Assembly: GCA_036898135.1 (NCBI GenBank)
Contig: JBAHVR010000316.1
Span: 61,001 to 125,000, forward strand
Source: Oncomelania hupensis
Lineage: Eukaryota > Mollusca > Gastropoda > Littorinimorpha > Pomatiopsidae
Direction: 5' to 3'
Length of the DNA: 64,000 bases
Shown: piece by piece, positions 22,901-34,600 of the stretch
Position numbering within the stretch: the stretch's first letter is position 1
How the letters are laid out: each line of letters opens with the position of its first letter
The notes under the pieces: generated by a model
What the model saw: only the letters and a program-made list of their open reading frames with translations
The model's database searches: none
What the model was told of the DNA's origin: nothing
Made by a program: the position numbers and the translations under genes

Positions 22901-25900
22901 TGTCATTTTTGTTCCACGGTTAATGTAATCTCCATCTTCATATACTAATGTCTTCTCCATCTTCTTATCCGCTTGCGAAACATGGACCCTCATAGTAGAT
23001 CTACAACGAAGAATACAAAGCATGGAGATGAGGGGCTACAGAAGACTTATGGGCATTTCCTATACCCAGCACATCACCAACGATGAAGTCCGACAGACCA
23101 TCACACAAGTCATTGGGCAACACAATGATATGCTCACAGTGGTGAAGAAACAGGAAACTCCAATGGTATGGCCACGTCACCAGATCATCAGGCATTGCAA
23201 AGACCATCCTGCAAGGCAGGTGTAAGGAGGCAGAAGAAGGGGGAGATCGAAAAAGAGGTGGGAGGATAACATTCGAGAATGGACTGGTTTGATACTGAGC
23301 GAAGCCATGAGGGTTGCTGAGGACAGGGATGGAGTACGCTGGTTAAACGATCATCTGTGGTGCCCCTACAACCTCCGAGTTATGGGATGGGATAGGTTAA
23401 TGTTATAGGTACATTTCACTTTCTGTCTGTCAAAAATATTTTTTTTACCTCACCGATTTCATCAATGGAAGAAATATGAGAGTTGCGACGTCACATTTTA
23501 TCATAGCTGTTGTAGTAGTAACGTGCTCCTTCAATATTAACATGGGTGTAGTTTCATATGTGCTCATTATCACACATATATGTGTGTGTGTGCATTAGCA
23601 TTTTGTGATAATAGCTCCTCTGTGATATAGCATATTTATACATGTCCTTATTTTATGTTTTATATGTACTGTGTAATTGCGTTCAATGCTTTAATGGTGT
23701 CTGCAAGATTTTTTTAATTGAACTCTTAAAATGTGTTGTGTTGGTGTGGATGTGTTGTGTTCATGTGGATTTGTGGTGTTGGTGTGGATGTGTGGTGTTG
23801 GGTGTGGTGTGTTGTGTTGGGTGTGGATGTGTGTTGTTGGGTGTGGTGTGTTGGTGTGGATGTGTGTTGTTGGATGTGTTGTGTTGGTGTGGATGTGTGT
23901 TGGGTGGGGTGTGGTTGTGTTGGTGTGGATGTGTGGTGTTGGGTGTGGATGTGTGTTGTTGGGTGTGGTGTGGATGTGTTGGTGTGGTGTTGGGTGTGAT
24001 GTGTTGGTGTGGTGTTGGGTGTGATGTTTGTTGTTGGTGTGGATGTGTTGTGTTGGTGTGGATGTGTGTGATGTGTTGTGTTGGTGTGGATGTGTGTTGT
24101 TGGTTGTGATGTGTTGTGTTGGTGTGGATTTGTGTTGTTGGGTGTGGTGTGGATGGGTTGGGTGTGGATGTGTGGTGTGGATGTGTTGTGTTGGTGTGGA
24201 TGTGTGGTGTTGGTGTGGATGTGTGTTGTTGGTGTGGATGTGTGGTGTTGGTGTGGATGTGTTGGGTGTGTGGTGTGGATGTGTGGTGTTGGTGTGGATG
24301 TGTTGGGTGTGTGGTGTGGATGTGTGGTGTTGGTGTGTTGTGTTGGGTGTGGTGCGGATGTGTGGTGTGGATGTGTTGGCGTGGATGTGTTGGGTGTGGT
24401 GTGGATGTGTGGTGTGGATGTGTTGTGTTGGTGTGGATGTGTTGTGTTGGGTGTGATGTGTGGTGTGGATGGTTGATGTGGATGTGTTGTGTTGGTGTGG
24501 ATGTGTTGGGTGTGGTGTGGATGTGTGGTGTTGGTGGATGTGTGGTGTCCTGTTTGCCGACATCTTTTTCATATGCGCAGCATAATGTTGTCATTTAGTT
24601 GAATATATTGTGTATTTTGTTTTCTATGTTCTAATTATTTCATACAGTTCTTGTGTGTGTGTTCAGCGTTTGACATGCTGGGGTTGGCACGAGGTGGAGA
24701 GCGTGTCAACCGTATTAAGGAGCACTACCTGAAGGCCATCGAGCTGCTGGTGGAGTTGGCGTCACTGCAGACGTCGTTTGTCACGCTGGACGAGGTCATC
24801 AAGATCACCAACCGACGTGTCAACGCCATCGAACATGGTTAGCGTTTGAGAGAATTTGCTGTATTAACAATGATAGCTATATCAGTGCAGTCATTGTATT
24901 TAACGTATCGCCCCCAGTGCCAGGATGTTTAACCTGCTTTCTGTTCTACTGACCCGGTGGAAGTTAGCAGTCAGCAACTAACTTTGATATAAAATGATAA
25001 TAAAACTAAAAGGGCCAAATTGTTTCTGTCTTGAAGCAAATGGCACTTTTCAAATAAAATGTGTCCGCACATGATGAGAGATGGTGTGCTGTTCACTGAA
25101 ACTGGACAATCTTGATGTTTGCTAGGAAAAGGGAGAGGGATGGCTGTGAAAAACATGTTGGCTGCTGGATCAATGGCTGCAGGTTTTAGGTAGCTACACA
25201 TGACTTTGTCTTGTGTTCAGTGAATGGATGGTTTTCAGCTCTCGTGACTTTTGTCAGCAATATTTATAGAGAACGATAAACAACACATTCCAAAAACAGC
25301 TAAAATAAATGATTAATTGCTTGTGTCGTTCCAGTGATCATCCCTCAGATTGAGAGGACCATTGCGTTCATCACCACAGAACTGGACGAGAGAGAAAGAG
25401 AAGAGTTTTACAGGTAGGTCTTCATCCATATACATCAACACTGGAAGAATACCTGTTGCCTATTTTACGGACTTTCCTTTCCTGGAAATGCTTTGGAAAA
25501 TGTGGGAATCGGAATGAACCAAACGGTTTATGTCGGTCATTCCGTTGTTTTTGACCAACAGTGGTCCGCCCTTCTAAACAGAGTGCTTGAAAGTACTTCC
25601 TAAGACAGTCACCTTTACCATGGTAGTATGATAATGTTAACTTTAAGAGGAACCCTTAATTAGAACCACTGCATTATAGTTCCTTTTTCTACAAGATCGT
25701 GTAGTCTGGCGTTCAGTAACCAACCTTTTCCTACATCATCTTCTTTTTTTAAATTAAATTTGACATCTTATATAGGATGTGCACCTTGAAAAACATAGAA
25801 CCACAGGTATTATGCGCTGAAAGTGGATCCTTGATAGCAAGTTTGTAGGTGGTGGTGTACCTATGTATCATACAAGCTGTAGATGGTGTACCCATGTATC

Positions 25901-27983
25901 ATACATAGAAAGGGTGGGATCAGACTGGGAAAAAACAAATACACCACTAAATGTTTATTTCCAAACCTTATAAGAAGAAACTTATAATATCTTTGTTTAT
26001 GTCTTTGTTTATGCCATAGAGGCCCGCATTAAATACAAACTGTCCGTACTGTGCCACAATTTCTTCTCTGGAACCTGCCCTTCATATCTGTCAGATCTGC
26101 TGTCAGTCTATGTCCCTTCTCGCACTCTTCGCTCTTCTTCTGACTCTCGCACACTCTGCATTCAAAAAACCAACACCAAAATGTACGGAGAACGGGCATT
26201 CACCTATTGTGCACCCAGACAATGGAACACTCTTCCAGCCAACATCAGACACAAGCAGACCACACCCTCATTCAAGAAAGCTCTAAAATCTCACCTCTTC
26301 AAACTCTACTATCCTGACTAAATCCTTCATTCTATAGACCCTAGCCGCAGCTCATATTTGTTCTGCTTTTTGGCTATGCTTGTGGATTAGCTGTGATTGT
26401 GATGACTTGTTTGCAGAAAGTTAACTTTATGTATTTTGTTTGATTTTGTGTGTTTGGTTTTATTTTATTTTTTCTCATTGTATAATTTCTAATGCAATAT
26501 TGTAAGTTGTTTCATGTTTGTTTCTTTCCTTTCATGTAAAGCGCTATGCGCTTGTCTATAAAAAGACAAGTAATAGCGCTATATAAATGTCCATTATTAT
26601 TATATTGTATTATGTAGAAAAATAGTAATTAACTCTTCACTAAGTAATTTGGTAATCACATACTGTTCTACACCAAGTAATGTTTTGAAAAAGACCATGC
26701 ACCAGTTGACTTTTTTTTAAAAATCATAAAAAATATAAATGTTGATGGGTCTGCATGAAATTTTGTATGCTTGAGTGGAAGTGAATAAGGTACATGGAAA
26801 GTTTGAAATAAAGTGTCCAGTTTACTTTGGTGGTGGTTGTATTGGTGATGGTGTGGCTGTTGCAGTTGATTTTAATATCCAACTTTATTTTGTAAGTCAC
26901 TGATAGCCTGATGCACTTCGCTATCTTTTTTTTAGCTTAGATTCTGACCCTTCTTCGACAGTAAACCCCCTCAAAAACTTGTAATCACTGGCGCTATTAT
27001 CTAGCAACTTTCTCCAAAAATCAGTGTTATCACTCATAGTGAAAAAATTAAGATTTCCTTGCTAAAAAAAAACGTAAACAAAGCATGTCATGGATTGACC
27101 TGCTTCCTGTGACCAACTGCACGTGTAAAAGGATGTGAGCTAATGCTCTAAAAATAGCCCGCAGCGAGCCACTATGTAGAGCTTGTAGCAAGGCGGGTTG
27201 ACCTGCTGATGGTGTTATACTGTGTATTAGCGTTCGGCGGGTTTGACCGCCGATGGCACCAGAAGAGTTAAATGGAGTAAGACATTGATATAGGCCAATT
27301 TTCTTACATGCAGAACTTTCACCTATCTTAGGTTTGTATCGTTTCGATCTAAGGGAAGATACATGTTCGTTCTTACATGGTTTGAGATTAAACTGAGCAG
27401 CGGATTCGTTTTGTCAAAGACACGGTCTGATTCCTCACTCTTCATGATACTTAGGCATGTTTTGTACCACTTTGCTATAGAGAATTTAATTTCAGCCTAT
27501 AATAATTCTCCTGTGACAGAATTGAGCTGATGGTTATATTGATGGTGATTATAATGGTAATAAATTCAATAATAATAATAATAATAATAATGATGGTGAT
27601 AATGATGATGACAATGGTAATAAATTAAAGAATGATAATAATGATGGTGATCATGGTAATAAAGATGGTGACAATGGTAAAAAATTAAAATAATGATAAT
27701 AATGATGGTGACAATGGTAATAAATTAAATAATGATAATAATGATTGTGATAATGGTAATGGTAATAATGATGATGACAATGGTAATAAATTAAAGAATG
27801 ATAATGATGCGGACGACTTTTATCTTTTTGTCCAGACTGAAGAAGATCCAGGAGAAGAAGAAGGCAATCAGAGCAGTCAAGGAAGTGGCCACTGCAGAAA
27901 GAAAGGCTGCACTCAACATATCTGATGAAAAAGCCTACAACCTGCTTGAAGCTGGCAGGGACGAGGAACTGGTCTTTGACTGA
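16994..27983 (+). CDS. ATP6V1D: V-type proton ATPase subunit D
   Basis: Seven exons (16994-17034, 19252-19369, 20019-20169, 22764-22808, 24667-24837, 25335-25413, 27836-27983) join exactly in phase to 753 nt, 250 residues plus stop; animal orthologues are about 247. Subunit D is part of the central rotor stalk of the V1 sector, in long antiparallel helices, and couples ATP hydrolysis in the A3B3 head to proton pumping by the membrane V0 sector. Diagnostic stretches are [14 protein letters not shown] at the N-terminus, [58 protein letters not shown] followed by [11 protein letters not shown], and [20 protein letters not shown]. The start is fixed by homology and by context ACATGT. All introns are GT-AG. 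Intron 1 carries a Tigger element and introns 3 and 4 carry tandem arrays. Paralogue confusion is unlikely. Confidence 0.97.
17040..18366 (+). other. ATP6V1D intron 1, first part
   Basis: No additional exon or clear repeat is visible. An open frame at about 17016-17411 overlapping exon 1 has no protein-like character and ends in intron. The hairpin-like GCGCGGAGCGCGC is at about 17848-17862. Confidence 0.5.
18367..19161 (+). mobile_element. Internally deleted pogo/Tigger-type DNA transposon
   Basis: The ends CAGTGGAACCTCT (left) and AGAGGTTCCACTG (right) are inverted repeats. TA dinucleotides (18365-18366, 19162-19163) are the expected target duplication. Subterminal CTATAACGAC and CTCTATAAAGACC motifs recur. 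The 795-bp copy keeps only the start of the transposase, so it is a non-autonomous deletion derivative in ATP6V1D intron 1. Confidence 0.92.
18749..19111 (+). pseudogene. Truncated Tigger transposase (CENP-B-like DNA-binding domain)
   Basis: The frame encodes about 110 transposase residues: a basic start ([20 protein letters not shown]), a helix-turn-helix with [20 protein letters not shown], and the beginning of the second CENP-B-type helix domain ([20 protein letters not shown]). The DDE catalytic domain is absent. After KAIMLS the frame runs directly into the right terminal repeat, which marks the deletion junction. Any protein made could bind ends but not transpose them. Confidence 0.88.
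19252..19369 (+). CDS. ATP6V1D: ATP6V1D exon 2
   Basis: It encodes the N-terminal helix with [20 protein letters not shown]. It lies only 90 bp after the right end of the Tigger element. The acceptor is TTTTTCAG and the donor GTGAGT. Confidence 0.95.
19862..19996. repeat. Pyrimidine tract with (CT)n microsatellite
   Basis: A mixed CT/CCCTT tract grades into about 33 CT units and ends 22 bp before ATP6V1D exon 3. It merges with the polypyrimidine tract of that exon's acceptor. Confidence 0.95.
20019..20169 (+). CDS. ATP6V1D: ATP6V1D exon 3
   Basis: It encodes [20 protein letters not shown] onward to [11 protein letters not shown]. The acceptor CTTTGCAG follows a long CT tract and the donor is GTTTGT. 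Confidence 0.95.
21811..22487. repeat. 35-bp minisatellite, about 19 copies
   Basis: The unit combines CTCATTCCATCTCAATGATC with CATCCAGTTTGACCA. Variants are limited (CTCG/CTCA, AATAATCCGT/AATGATCCAT). The array lies in ATP6V1D intron 3, about 275 bp before the 45-nt exon 4. Confidence 0.95.
22650..22752. repeat. 34-bp tandem repeat, 3 copies
   Basis: GACACATTGACACAGATGTA recurs every 34 bp three times and ends 12 bp before ATP6V1D exon 4. Confidence 0.9.
22764..22808 (+). CDS. ATP6V1D: ATP6V1D exon 4 (45-nt small exon)
   Basis: It encodes [15 protein letters not shown]. It is bounded by ATTTTCAG and GTGAGT, both phase 1, so skipping would remove 15 residues in frame. Confidence 0.95.
22945..23398 (+). 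mobile_element. Non-LTR retrotransposon fragment C (3' end)
   Basis: Frames read [20 protein letters not shown], then the conserved [15 protein letters not shown] and [21 protein letters not shown] segments with frameshifts. It ends at TTATGGGATGGGATAGG, the shared 3' end of the family. It lies in ATP6V1D intron 4 in gene orientation. Confidence 0.8.
23725..24553. repeat. 830-bp G/T-only tandem tract
   Basis: Irregular units such as GTGTTGGTGTGGATGTGT repeat with almost no C or A other than in GAT. The array ends about 110 bp before ATP6V1D exon 5. Long His/Pro/Thr or Cys/Val/Trp frames on either strand are artefacts. Confidence 0.95.
24667..24837 (+). CDS. ATP6V1D: ATP6V1D exon 5
   Basis: It encodes [40 protein letters not shown] and [11 protein letters not shown], the most conserved part of subunit D. 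The acceptor is GTTCAG and the donor GTTAGC. Confidence 0.96.
25335..25413 (+). CDS. ATP6V1D: ATP6V1D exon 6
   Basis: It encodes [20 protein letters not shown] and REREEFY, the start of the C-terminal helix. The acceptor is GTTCCAG and the donor GTAGGT. Confidence 0.96.
26020..26605 (+). mobile_element. LINE (CR1/L2-like) 3' end with terminal hairpin and ATT tail
   Basis: The frame reads [20 protein letters not shown], then [20 protein letters not shown], then [16 protein letters not shown] and stop, a standard LINE ORF2 C-terminus. A 3' UTR of about 200 bp follows. It ends in AGCGCTAT/ATAGCGCT and CTTGTCT/AAGACAAG inverted repeats and an ATT-rich tail. It lies in ATP6V1D intron 6. Confidence 0.85.
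27528..27812. repeat. Compound (AAT/GAT/GGT)n tract
   Basis: Units such as ATGATAATAATGATGGTGAC and ATGGTAATAAATTAAA alternate for about 285 bp, ending 20 bp before ATP6V1D exon 7. Confidence 0.9.
27836..27983 (+). CDS. ATP6V1D: ATP6V1D exon 7 (C-terminus and stop)
   Basis: It encodes [20 protein letters not shown] onward to the acidic end DEELVFD and stop TGA at 27981-27983. The acceptor is TTTTGTCCAG. Confidence 0.97.
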
Positions 27984-29725
27984 TGGCTAGCACTGCCTAA
28001 CGCTGCTATTACCATGTCACTATTACTAGCTTGGGAAAAGTCATTATTTTATTATTGGCATTCAATGAAATTAAAGTCAACAACAGGGCATAAAAAATGA
28101 TTGATATTTTGGTTCACGGTGTGCCACCTTGGTATTGCTAGCTTGGAAAGACCTTGCTTAATGTAATTGTTGTCAAAAGTAACCGACAGGGACAGAATAC
28201 TACTCTTGTGTTAGCATGGAGGTGCTCAAGTTATGCCATTCTGTTGCCAATTTTGAGGGTAAATATACTTCACAAATTAAAAATATGAAAGAAAGAAAAA
28301 AAATAGCCTGCTTTGATTTGGGCAATGTCATATTGCAATTTTGTGACTTTGGCGAAAATATAAGGCCCCCCCCCCCCCCAAAAAATATCTGTTTACGGTA
28401 TCCCGACTGACCATAATTTTTGGGCCCTGTCCTAAACTTTGGGGGGGAGGGGAGGGATCATCTCAATTTTTTTTATATTAAAGCCCCGAGAATTGCACCA
28501 AAGATGGAAAAGGTATTTTTTTAAAAGCCTACCTACCGACCTTTTTTTTTTTTAATGTTACCGTAAACAGCCATATGTTTTGGGCCTAATGTATTGTTGT
28601 GTAGAAAGTGATCCATTTCCATTTGACTAGAAATATTGTGTGGTTATTGGCAGTATATAACAACAACCCCCCCCCCCCCCCCCCTTTCCCTCCCCCCACA
28701 CACCTCCCTCCCATCATTATCACCCATCTTGAAGAAAATGTAGCGTTAGATTTTGAGCTCAGTTTTGGCGCTGTTTGTGTAAAACTCATCTAGGCTAACA
28801 GACAGTGTTATCAGTAACAACCTCAGGTTTGCAAAGAAAGCCAGAATGTAATAGGGCTTGACCTGTTGTGCGGCTACTTGGATTGTACATCGATCAAAAC
28901 AATTTTTGAGATAGTCCTGCAATTTAGACCTTGTCTCATTTTCTGAATGGAGACGACGTAAATGTGGAGTATTTGTTTAATGTAACATTTTCCTGATTTC
29001 TTTATTTTCTATTTTTATTTTACCAAGATGACTGTGACAATTAGAAGGTAGACATGACAGGAGTGAAAACATTGACAGTGCAAATTCAGCTCACCAAAAT
29101 ACATTCCTTGATTGATGCTACTTGTTTGCTGTGCTGGATTTTGTTCCTTTGTTGAACAAATGTCTGCATTGTAATTTGTTTAATGCATCGCTTCCTGAGA
29201 ACCGGGAAAACCTTGACCTTTGTTTTCTTATCTAACTGGCTTTAGAGTCACCATATTCGTAGTTATGAATGAGAGGTATTGGAGTATGCAAGGTCTAGGC
29301 TATACCGTTGTTCTGTTGTGGATATTAATGTGTGCGGTTGGGTTGATGATATACCTAGCATCTAGCGCTAGAAATAATTATGTTCTGGATGCTTCATTTG
29401 TGATTTCTTGTTATTTGAATGCAATCTGTGATCAAAGTAGCCTTGTGTGCAACTGCAAGCATTGGTAAACAAGGTATGGGAGTTGTGTTGGAGTGCTTTT
29501 AATTGCTAAACAAGAAATGGCTAGTTATCATGCCCACCCCCACTCCTCGTTTATTTTTAGATGTGTGTGTCATCGATGTGCATAGCTTAAATTGTATAAA
29601 CTGACCTAGTCTGGAAGAAACTTGAAATGTGTAGGATTTTGTAGTGTGTGTTTGGAGCAAGTGTACATGTTTGACACTGAGATTTGTGTTTGGTGTGTAA
29701 CCTTTAATAAACTGTTTAATCTTTT
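27984..29725 (+). other. Probable ATP6V1D 3' UTR and downstream sequence
   Basis: No coding exon is visible. C runs (28368-28379, 28667-28684) and T runs are present. AATAAA occurs at about 29706; if used, the 3' UTR would be about 1.7 kb. The extent is inferred, not shown. Confidence 0.4.
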
Positions 29726-29859
29726 TAGTTGTTCTTTTTTTTTCTTCCCAATCTTTTTATTTGGCGTTTTATTTTTTTCTTCTCAATATGATTCATGTTA
29801 TTGGTATACACAGTATGTCGGTGTGAATGTTAAAACATAAGGGTTGATGTAACACATTA

Positions 29860-30960
29860 AACTAGGATGGGAAAGCCCATATGACTCCCATGCTCATTAT
29901 GGAGAGCCATTCCACTATACAATGACGTATTTTTGGTATGATTTTGCAAGACCTAAAATGACCTTGACCTTCAAGATCAATGCAAAAACTGAACAAATAT
30001 GATAGATCAATTTATCATCTCTAAATACAACTTTGAACTTTATATCTCTCATAGTTTAGGGTCAAGGTCACTTCAAGTACCTTTACTGACTTTGTACAGC
30101 TCCAGTGACCTTGACCATGGCGTGAGGTTGACCAAATGACAATGTGCATAGAATGTGCTACATTACATTACATTATTATTGCTTTAGGTCCAGCGGACTC
30201 TTCCGGGCCAAATCAGGACCGGACAACCCCCAATCCGCATAAAAGATCTGCTGAAACAACCCTAGTGGTAAAACTGAAAGCTCTCCACCAGCCAGTCACT
30301 TTACAATAAAGACATCCCACGCAGGGGTCGCTGAGGCTGCACTCTTAATTTATCGAACCCCCGTTTACAAAAACAAAATAGAATACAAACATCATTATAA
30401 ATTATTAACAAAACACATACATATAAAATGCCTACATTGCTAAATAATAACACCATAGGAAGCCTTCGTGACCAAATGGCAGAAAGCGTCCAATATTCCC
30501 AAGCTGATCCAAAAGACCTCATACACAAATAAGGAGTTTTGTCCCGGAAGAGTTTTCAAGAAAAAAGGTAGGTGACTGGTCTAGCGAAGAAGAAGATAGT
30601 ATAACAGATTGATACAACAGAGCAGGAATGAGAAAGACAGCGACAGTGGGAATTTAAAGCACTAAATTTCCAGAAAGTGGGGATACTATTTATACTGAAA
30701 CCCCCGGCACCCCAACGGGGGGTATAGAATGTGCATCTCATTGATATCTAACTATAATTTAAAGAATCATAAGTTCAATATTTAATACCAACTTGGGGAA
30801 AAAAGTGAAATTTTGTGAAGTGAAGTCATTCATTCTCCGATCATTTATGAGGTTTCATGGATATACATGTATACCATCTTACCAAGTTTGGTTGTGACAG
30901 TTGAAATAGGTTCTGAGATATTAATCCACTTGCAAGTTTTGCACGTCCAGTCAACAAACA
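29860..30960. repeat. Older dispersed repeat split by retroposon copy 3
   Basis: The flanks 29860-30158 and 30735-30960 contain TGACCTTGACC/GTCAAGGTCA-type motifs common in mollusc interspersed repeats. They are interrupted at ATAGAATGTGC by the retroposon, so this sequence predates it. Confidence 0.4.
30159..30723 (-). mobile_element. Dispersed ~570-bp retroposon, copy 3 with 11-bp TSD
   Basis: It is flanked by ATAGAATGTGC at 30148-30158 and 30724-30734. The tail is ACATTACATTACATTATTATT-like at the left; the 5' end CCCCGTTGGGGTGCC is at the right (minus strand). Both ends match copies 2, 4 and 6. Confidence 0.88.
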
Positions 30961-31552
30961 CAAAAAAAGTTGTTTTAATGTTGTTTTTTTTTTACTTTTT
31001 AGGACTCGTCTCACACAGATTTACAAAAATCTGGCAAAATTTTTGTGGGAGGCAAGTACATAGACTTACATGTAAGCTAAGCACTACCACTAGGGTTGTC
31101 CCCCCCTCCTCCCCCCCCTTTCTACCACCCCCTTCAACCCACCCACCCACCCCCCAAAAAAAATTTTAATATCCTGACACTTGACTATTGTTGCAGAAAA
31201 TACTTTAAATTAATTCAAAAAGTTACCAGCAAGCTAATGACAAAAAAAATTAAAATAAATCAAAACCCTTTTAAATCCGTTTTATAATATAAAATCAGAG
31301 AAACACAGCATAAAATATTAACCTTTCTTCACACATATATTTTCAAATATACACATTTTCGATGTAACATTTTTTTGGTGGTATTTGTTAAGTATGTTGC
31401 TCCAACATTTAAGATTAAATAAATAAGATTTCATAATTTATTTATTTGACTGATCAATTTGTTTATTCAGCATGCACACCCAATAACTGAAGGCGATGCT
31501 AAGCAGTGCAGACTGAGACCATGGCAGTCAATATCTAATGCATGCGAACTGG

Positions 31553-32124
31553 TTAGTTAGTTAGTTATTGCTTACAAGGTCCGGCCAGTGGACTGCAAAG
31601 AGCCGAATCAGGACCACAAAATCAAGACTACAACTTCGCTAAAAGATCCGCTGAAACTACCCCAGTGATAACACTGAAGGCACTCCACCAGCCAGTCACT
31701 TTACATTAAAGGCATCCCATGCAGGGGACGCTGAGGCTATACTCTAATTTATCAAACCCCCGTTTACAAAATCAAAATAAATACAAACATCATTATAAAA
31801 TATCAACAAAACACATACATATAACATGTCTACATCGCTAAATAATAGGAAGCCCTAGTGACCGTTTGGCAGAAAGCGTCCAATATTCCCAAGCTGATAC
31901 AACAGACCTCCCACACAAATGAGGAGTTTTGTCCCGGAAGAGTTTTCACGAAAAAAGGTAGTTGACTGGTCTAGTGAAGAAGATAGTAGATCGATAGAAC
32001 AGAGTAGGAATGAGAAAGAACAAAGGAGAATGACAGCGGAGTGGTAATTTAAAGCACTAAATTTCCAGTTAGCGGGGATACTATTTATACAGAAACCTTC
32101 AACACCCCCACGGGGCTGGGGGTA
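31553..32124 (-). mobile_element. Dispersed ~570-bp retroposon, copy 4 with 11-bp TSD
   Basis: It is flanked by ATGCGAACTGG at 31542-31552 and 32125-32135. The tail is TTAGTTAGTTAGTTATTG at the left, a different simple repeat from copies 3 and 6. The body is more diverged. Confidence 0.88.
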
Positions 32125-33179
32125 ATGCGAACTGGAGGTATTTTAACAATTTGTTCATTCCCAAAATATAGTTTGACAACAAAATTCCTAGACCAAAACA
32201 ACAAAACCCCACACCCACAAATAACAACACTAATACTAGAAATGTTGATTGGAGTAGAAAGTTACCAGTACCTTTTCTAGGAAAACCCAACATCAACACA
32301 TTCATTATGATCTTTTCTGAAAAAAAACCAACTACGCATCAATACATTGGCTATGATCCAGTTATCACACAATTATATCAGGTAAACCATACTGTACATA
32401 AATCTCGCTCATTAACCCATTAGCCACCATCATCCCATATATGGGATCACATACATTGGCCTCTCCCATTTATTGTTGCTCCATTTCAACCACTTCCTGT
32501 TTTCACCATCAGTGCAGGGAAGATAACCGAAAATAATTAGTCTTTTGAGAGTTGTCTACATTGAATGACGGTTTGGGAAGGCATTCACACGTGCTTGTTT
32601 TGCTCAAGATTGGCAACATCAAGAAGCACGCAACATTTTTCCTGTTGATATTTAGGATTGACTATAATAATAACAACTGATGTTTTTGTTGTGAGCAATA
32701 ATTGTGCCACTCAGTTTTGGGATTTGTTCTTGGTTGTGTGACAGATGCAAGGAATGCGATCCCAAATATGGGCTGGTGGTAGCGAGAGAGTAGGGGTTTT
32801 TCATACAAAGCACACAATGAAAGGGGGCTTGCTATACAGCACGGTGATAGCCTCTTTGTGTGTGTTTTTTTTTGTTGCAAAAAATGTCATCAGAGCAGAT
32901 ATAAAAATCATTAGTGCAAAAACAGAAGTAGTAAATTACATTAATTTTATAATTATTATATAATTATTGTTCAATTTATCACAATAATTTTGTTTCTAGG
33001 CGCTATACCTTGAACGAGGTATCGAACATGCTGGAAGATGACCTTTGACACAGCAAGAGTCTTTCTTGAACGTGTTAATAAAGAGACAGACAGAGGATGG
33101 CAGTGGTGAAGATGACATGGAGGGCGGGATACCCTCCAACCTCAACAGAAACCAGCTGCTGGTTGAGGTAACTGTTACC

Positions 33180-33690
33180 GTCCTGAACTACAGGATGTGT
33201 TCATCACATGATCTGTGGTAATAGATCTGATCACTGAGCCCCGGGAAGAAGGAGATTGCTCATATCACCTGGCTTTTGACAATCTGTTCACTTCTCTCAG
33301 TCTCATTGACAAACAAGGGAATTGCCTGCATTGGAACAATTCACTCAACCTGTGTTGGAGATTCCCCCCTCAAGCCCTGAAGGAGATGGAGAGGCTGAAG
33401 AGAGGATCGTTTGGTTGTGCAACATATGCCAAGAATGGCCTGGTTGTCGTCCGGAGGAATATAGTGAATGCTATCTCTATTGCAAACAACAAAAAGATGG
33501 ACACATGCAGATACCAAGTGAATCGACATTGGACAACCCTTCCTCATCAAGCATTACAACAAGACCATGGATGGATGGACCAAATGTCAACAAATATCGA
33601 GCAACCATCAGATCCAAGTGGTGGTGGCTGATGTTCGCATACTGTCTGGATGTTACAATTCAGCGTAACAACTTCACCGACTGAAGCATC
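33180..33690 (+). pseudogene. piggyBac-family transposase remnant (DDE region)
   Basis: The frame HLAFDNLFTSLSLIDKQGN matches the family's Y-F-D-N-F-F-T-S segment containing a catalytic Asp. Then RGSFGCATYAKNGLVVVRRN and VNAISIANNKKMDT follow. A frameshift leads into GPNVNKYRATIRSKWWWLMF and AYCLDVTIQRNN, matching the late W-W-x-x-x-F-x-x-x-x-D-x-x-x-x-N segment. Premature stops and frameshifts make it non-functional. Confidence 0.78.
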
Positions 33691-34327
33691 AGAATGTGGG
33701 CAAAACAAACGGCTTGCAACCATCAGATCCAAGTGGTGGTGACAGATCTTTGCATTATCCTGGATGTTACCATTCAGCGTGCCGCTTTCACTGGCTGATA
33801 CATCAGAATGTCGACAAGACAAACGACTTGCTGGCCACACCGACTCAACCAAAGCTTTTAGGTTTTGAAGCTAGTTCAGCCAGGCTAGCTATAAATAGCT
33901 TCGCCGGTGTTCTTTTTTCCTTTCCTTTCACTGAAAGGGAGGGTGTAGGCAAGCTATAAATAGCCCGCAGCCAGCAAAATGTGGGAGAACCTAAGAGTGC
34001 TGCTCACATAGGCATTGAGCTGGTGTGTGGCTGTGAGCAGAACCATTGCCCAGACCCTGTCTTGACCGGAGGCAGACCAACCTACCCCCCACATTTTTAG
34101 GAGTAACGACTTGGGACAAAAAGCGTAACATTTTGAGAGAAAATTGTAAAAAGCGTATTCACACCTCGATCAATCTATCGGTCTTTAAATTCATTATATT
34201 TCTACACCAAATAATACTAACAATCTTGCAACATTTGCAATTAATTGTAAATTAAACAGGCAGCAAGACAAGAAATAGAAAGCAAACAATGAATTTACCA
34301 CACAAAAAAAGTAGATAAACTGTCTGA

Positions 34328-34329
<2 letters not shown>

Positions 34330-34374
<45 letters not shown>
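34330..34374. repeat. (TTA)n microsatellite
   Basis: About 14 TTA units lie within the hAT insert. Confidence 0.95.
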
Positions 34375-34375
<1 letters not shown>

Positions 34376-34600
34376 TTTAATGTACATAGTACACAAAAAT
34401 AAAAAAAGCATAATTCAGTTATAAAAGAAAATAAAAAAGAAATAAGTTTTCATAAGGTGTGGACTTAAGCACAACAATGAACTAAAAAAAAGTAGATAAA
34501 CTGTCTGAATTTATTATTGACTTTCATGTATATGAGTCAGAAAAGCATCATTCAGATGCAAAAGTAAATAGAAATTAAAAAAAAAAAGTTTTTATATTTT

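Noticed and set aside
23691..24598. Long His/Pro/Thr and Cys/Val/Trp frames on both strands
   Set aside because: They are low-complexity translations of the GT tract in an ATP6V1D intron.
32745..32963. Small plus-strand frame within the piggyBac element as an independent gene
   Set aside because: It contains subterminal transposon sequence and no recognisable domain.
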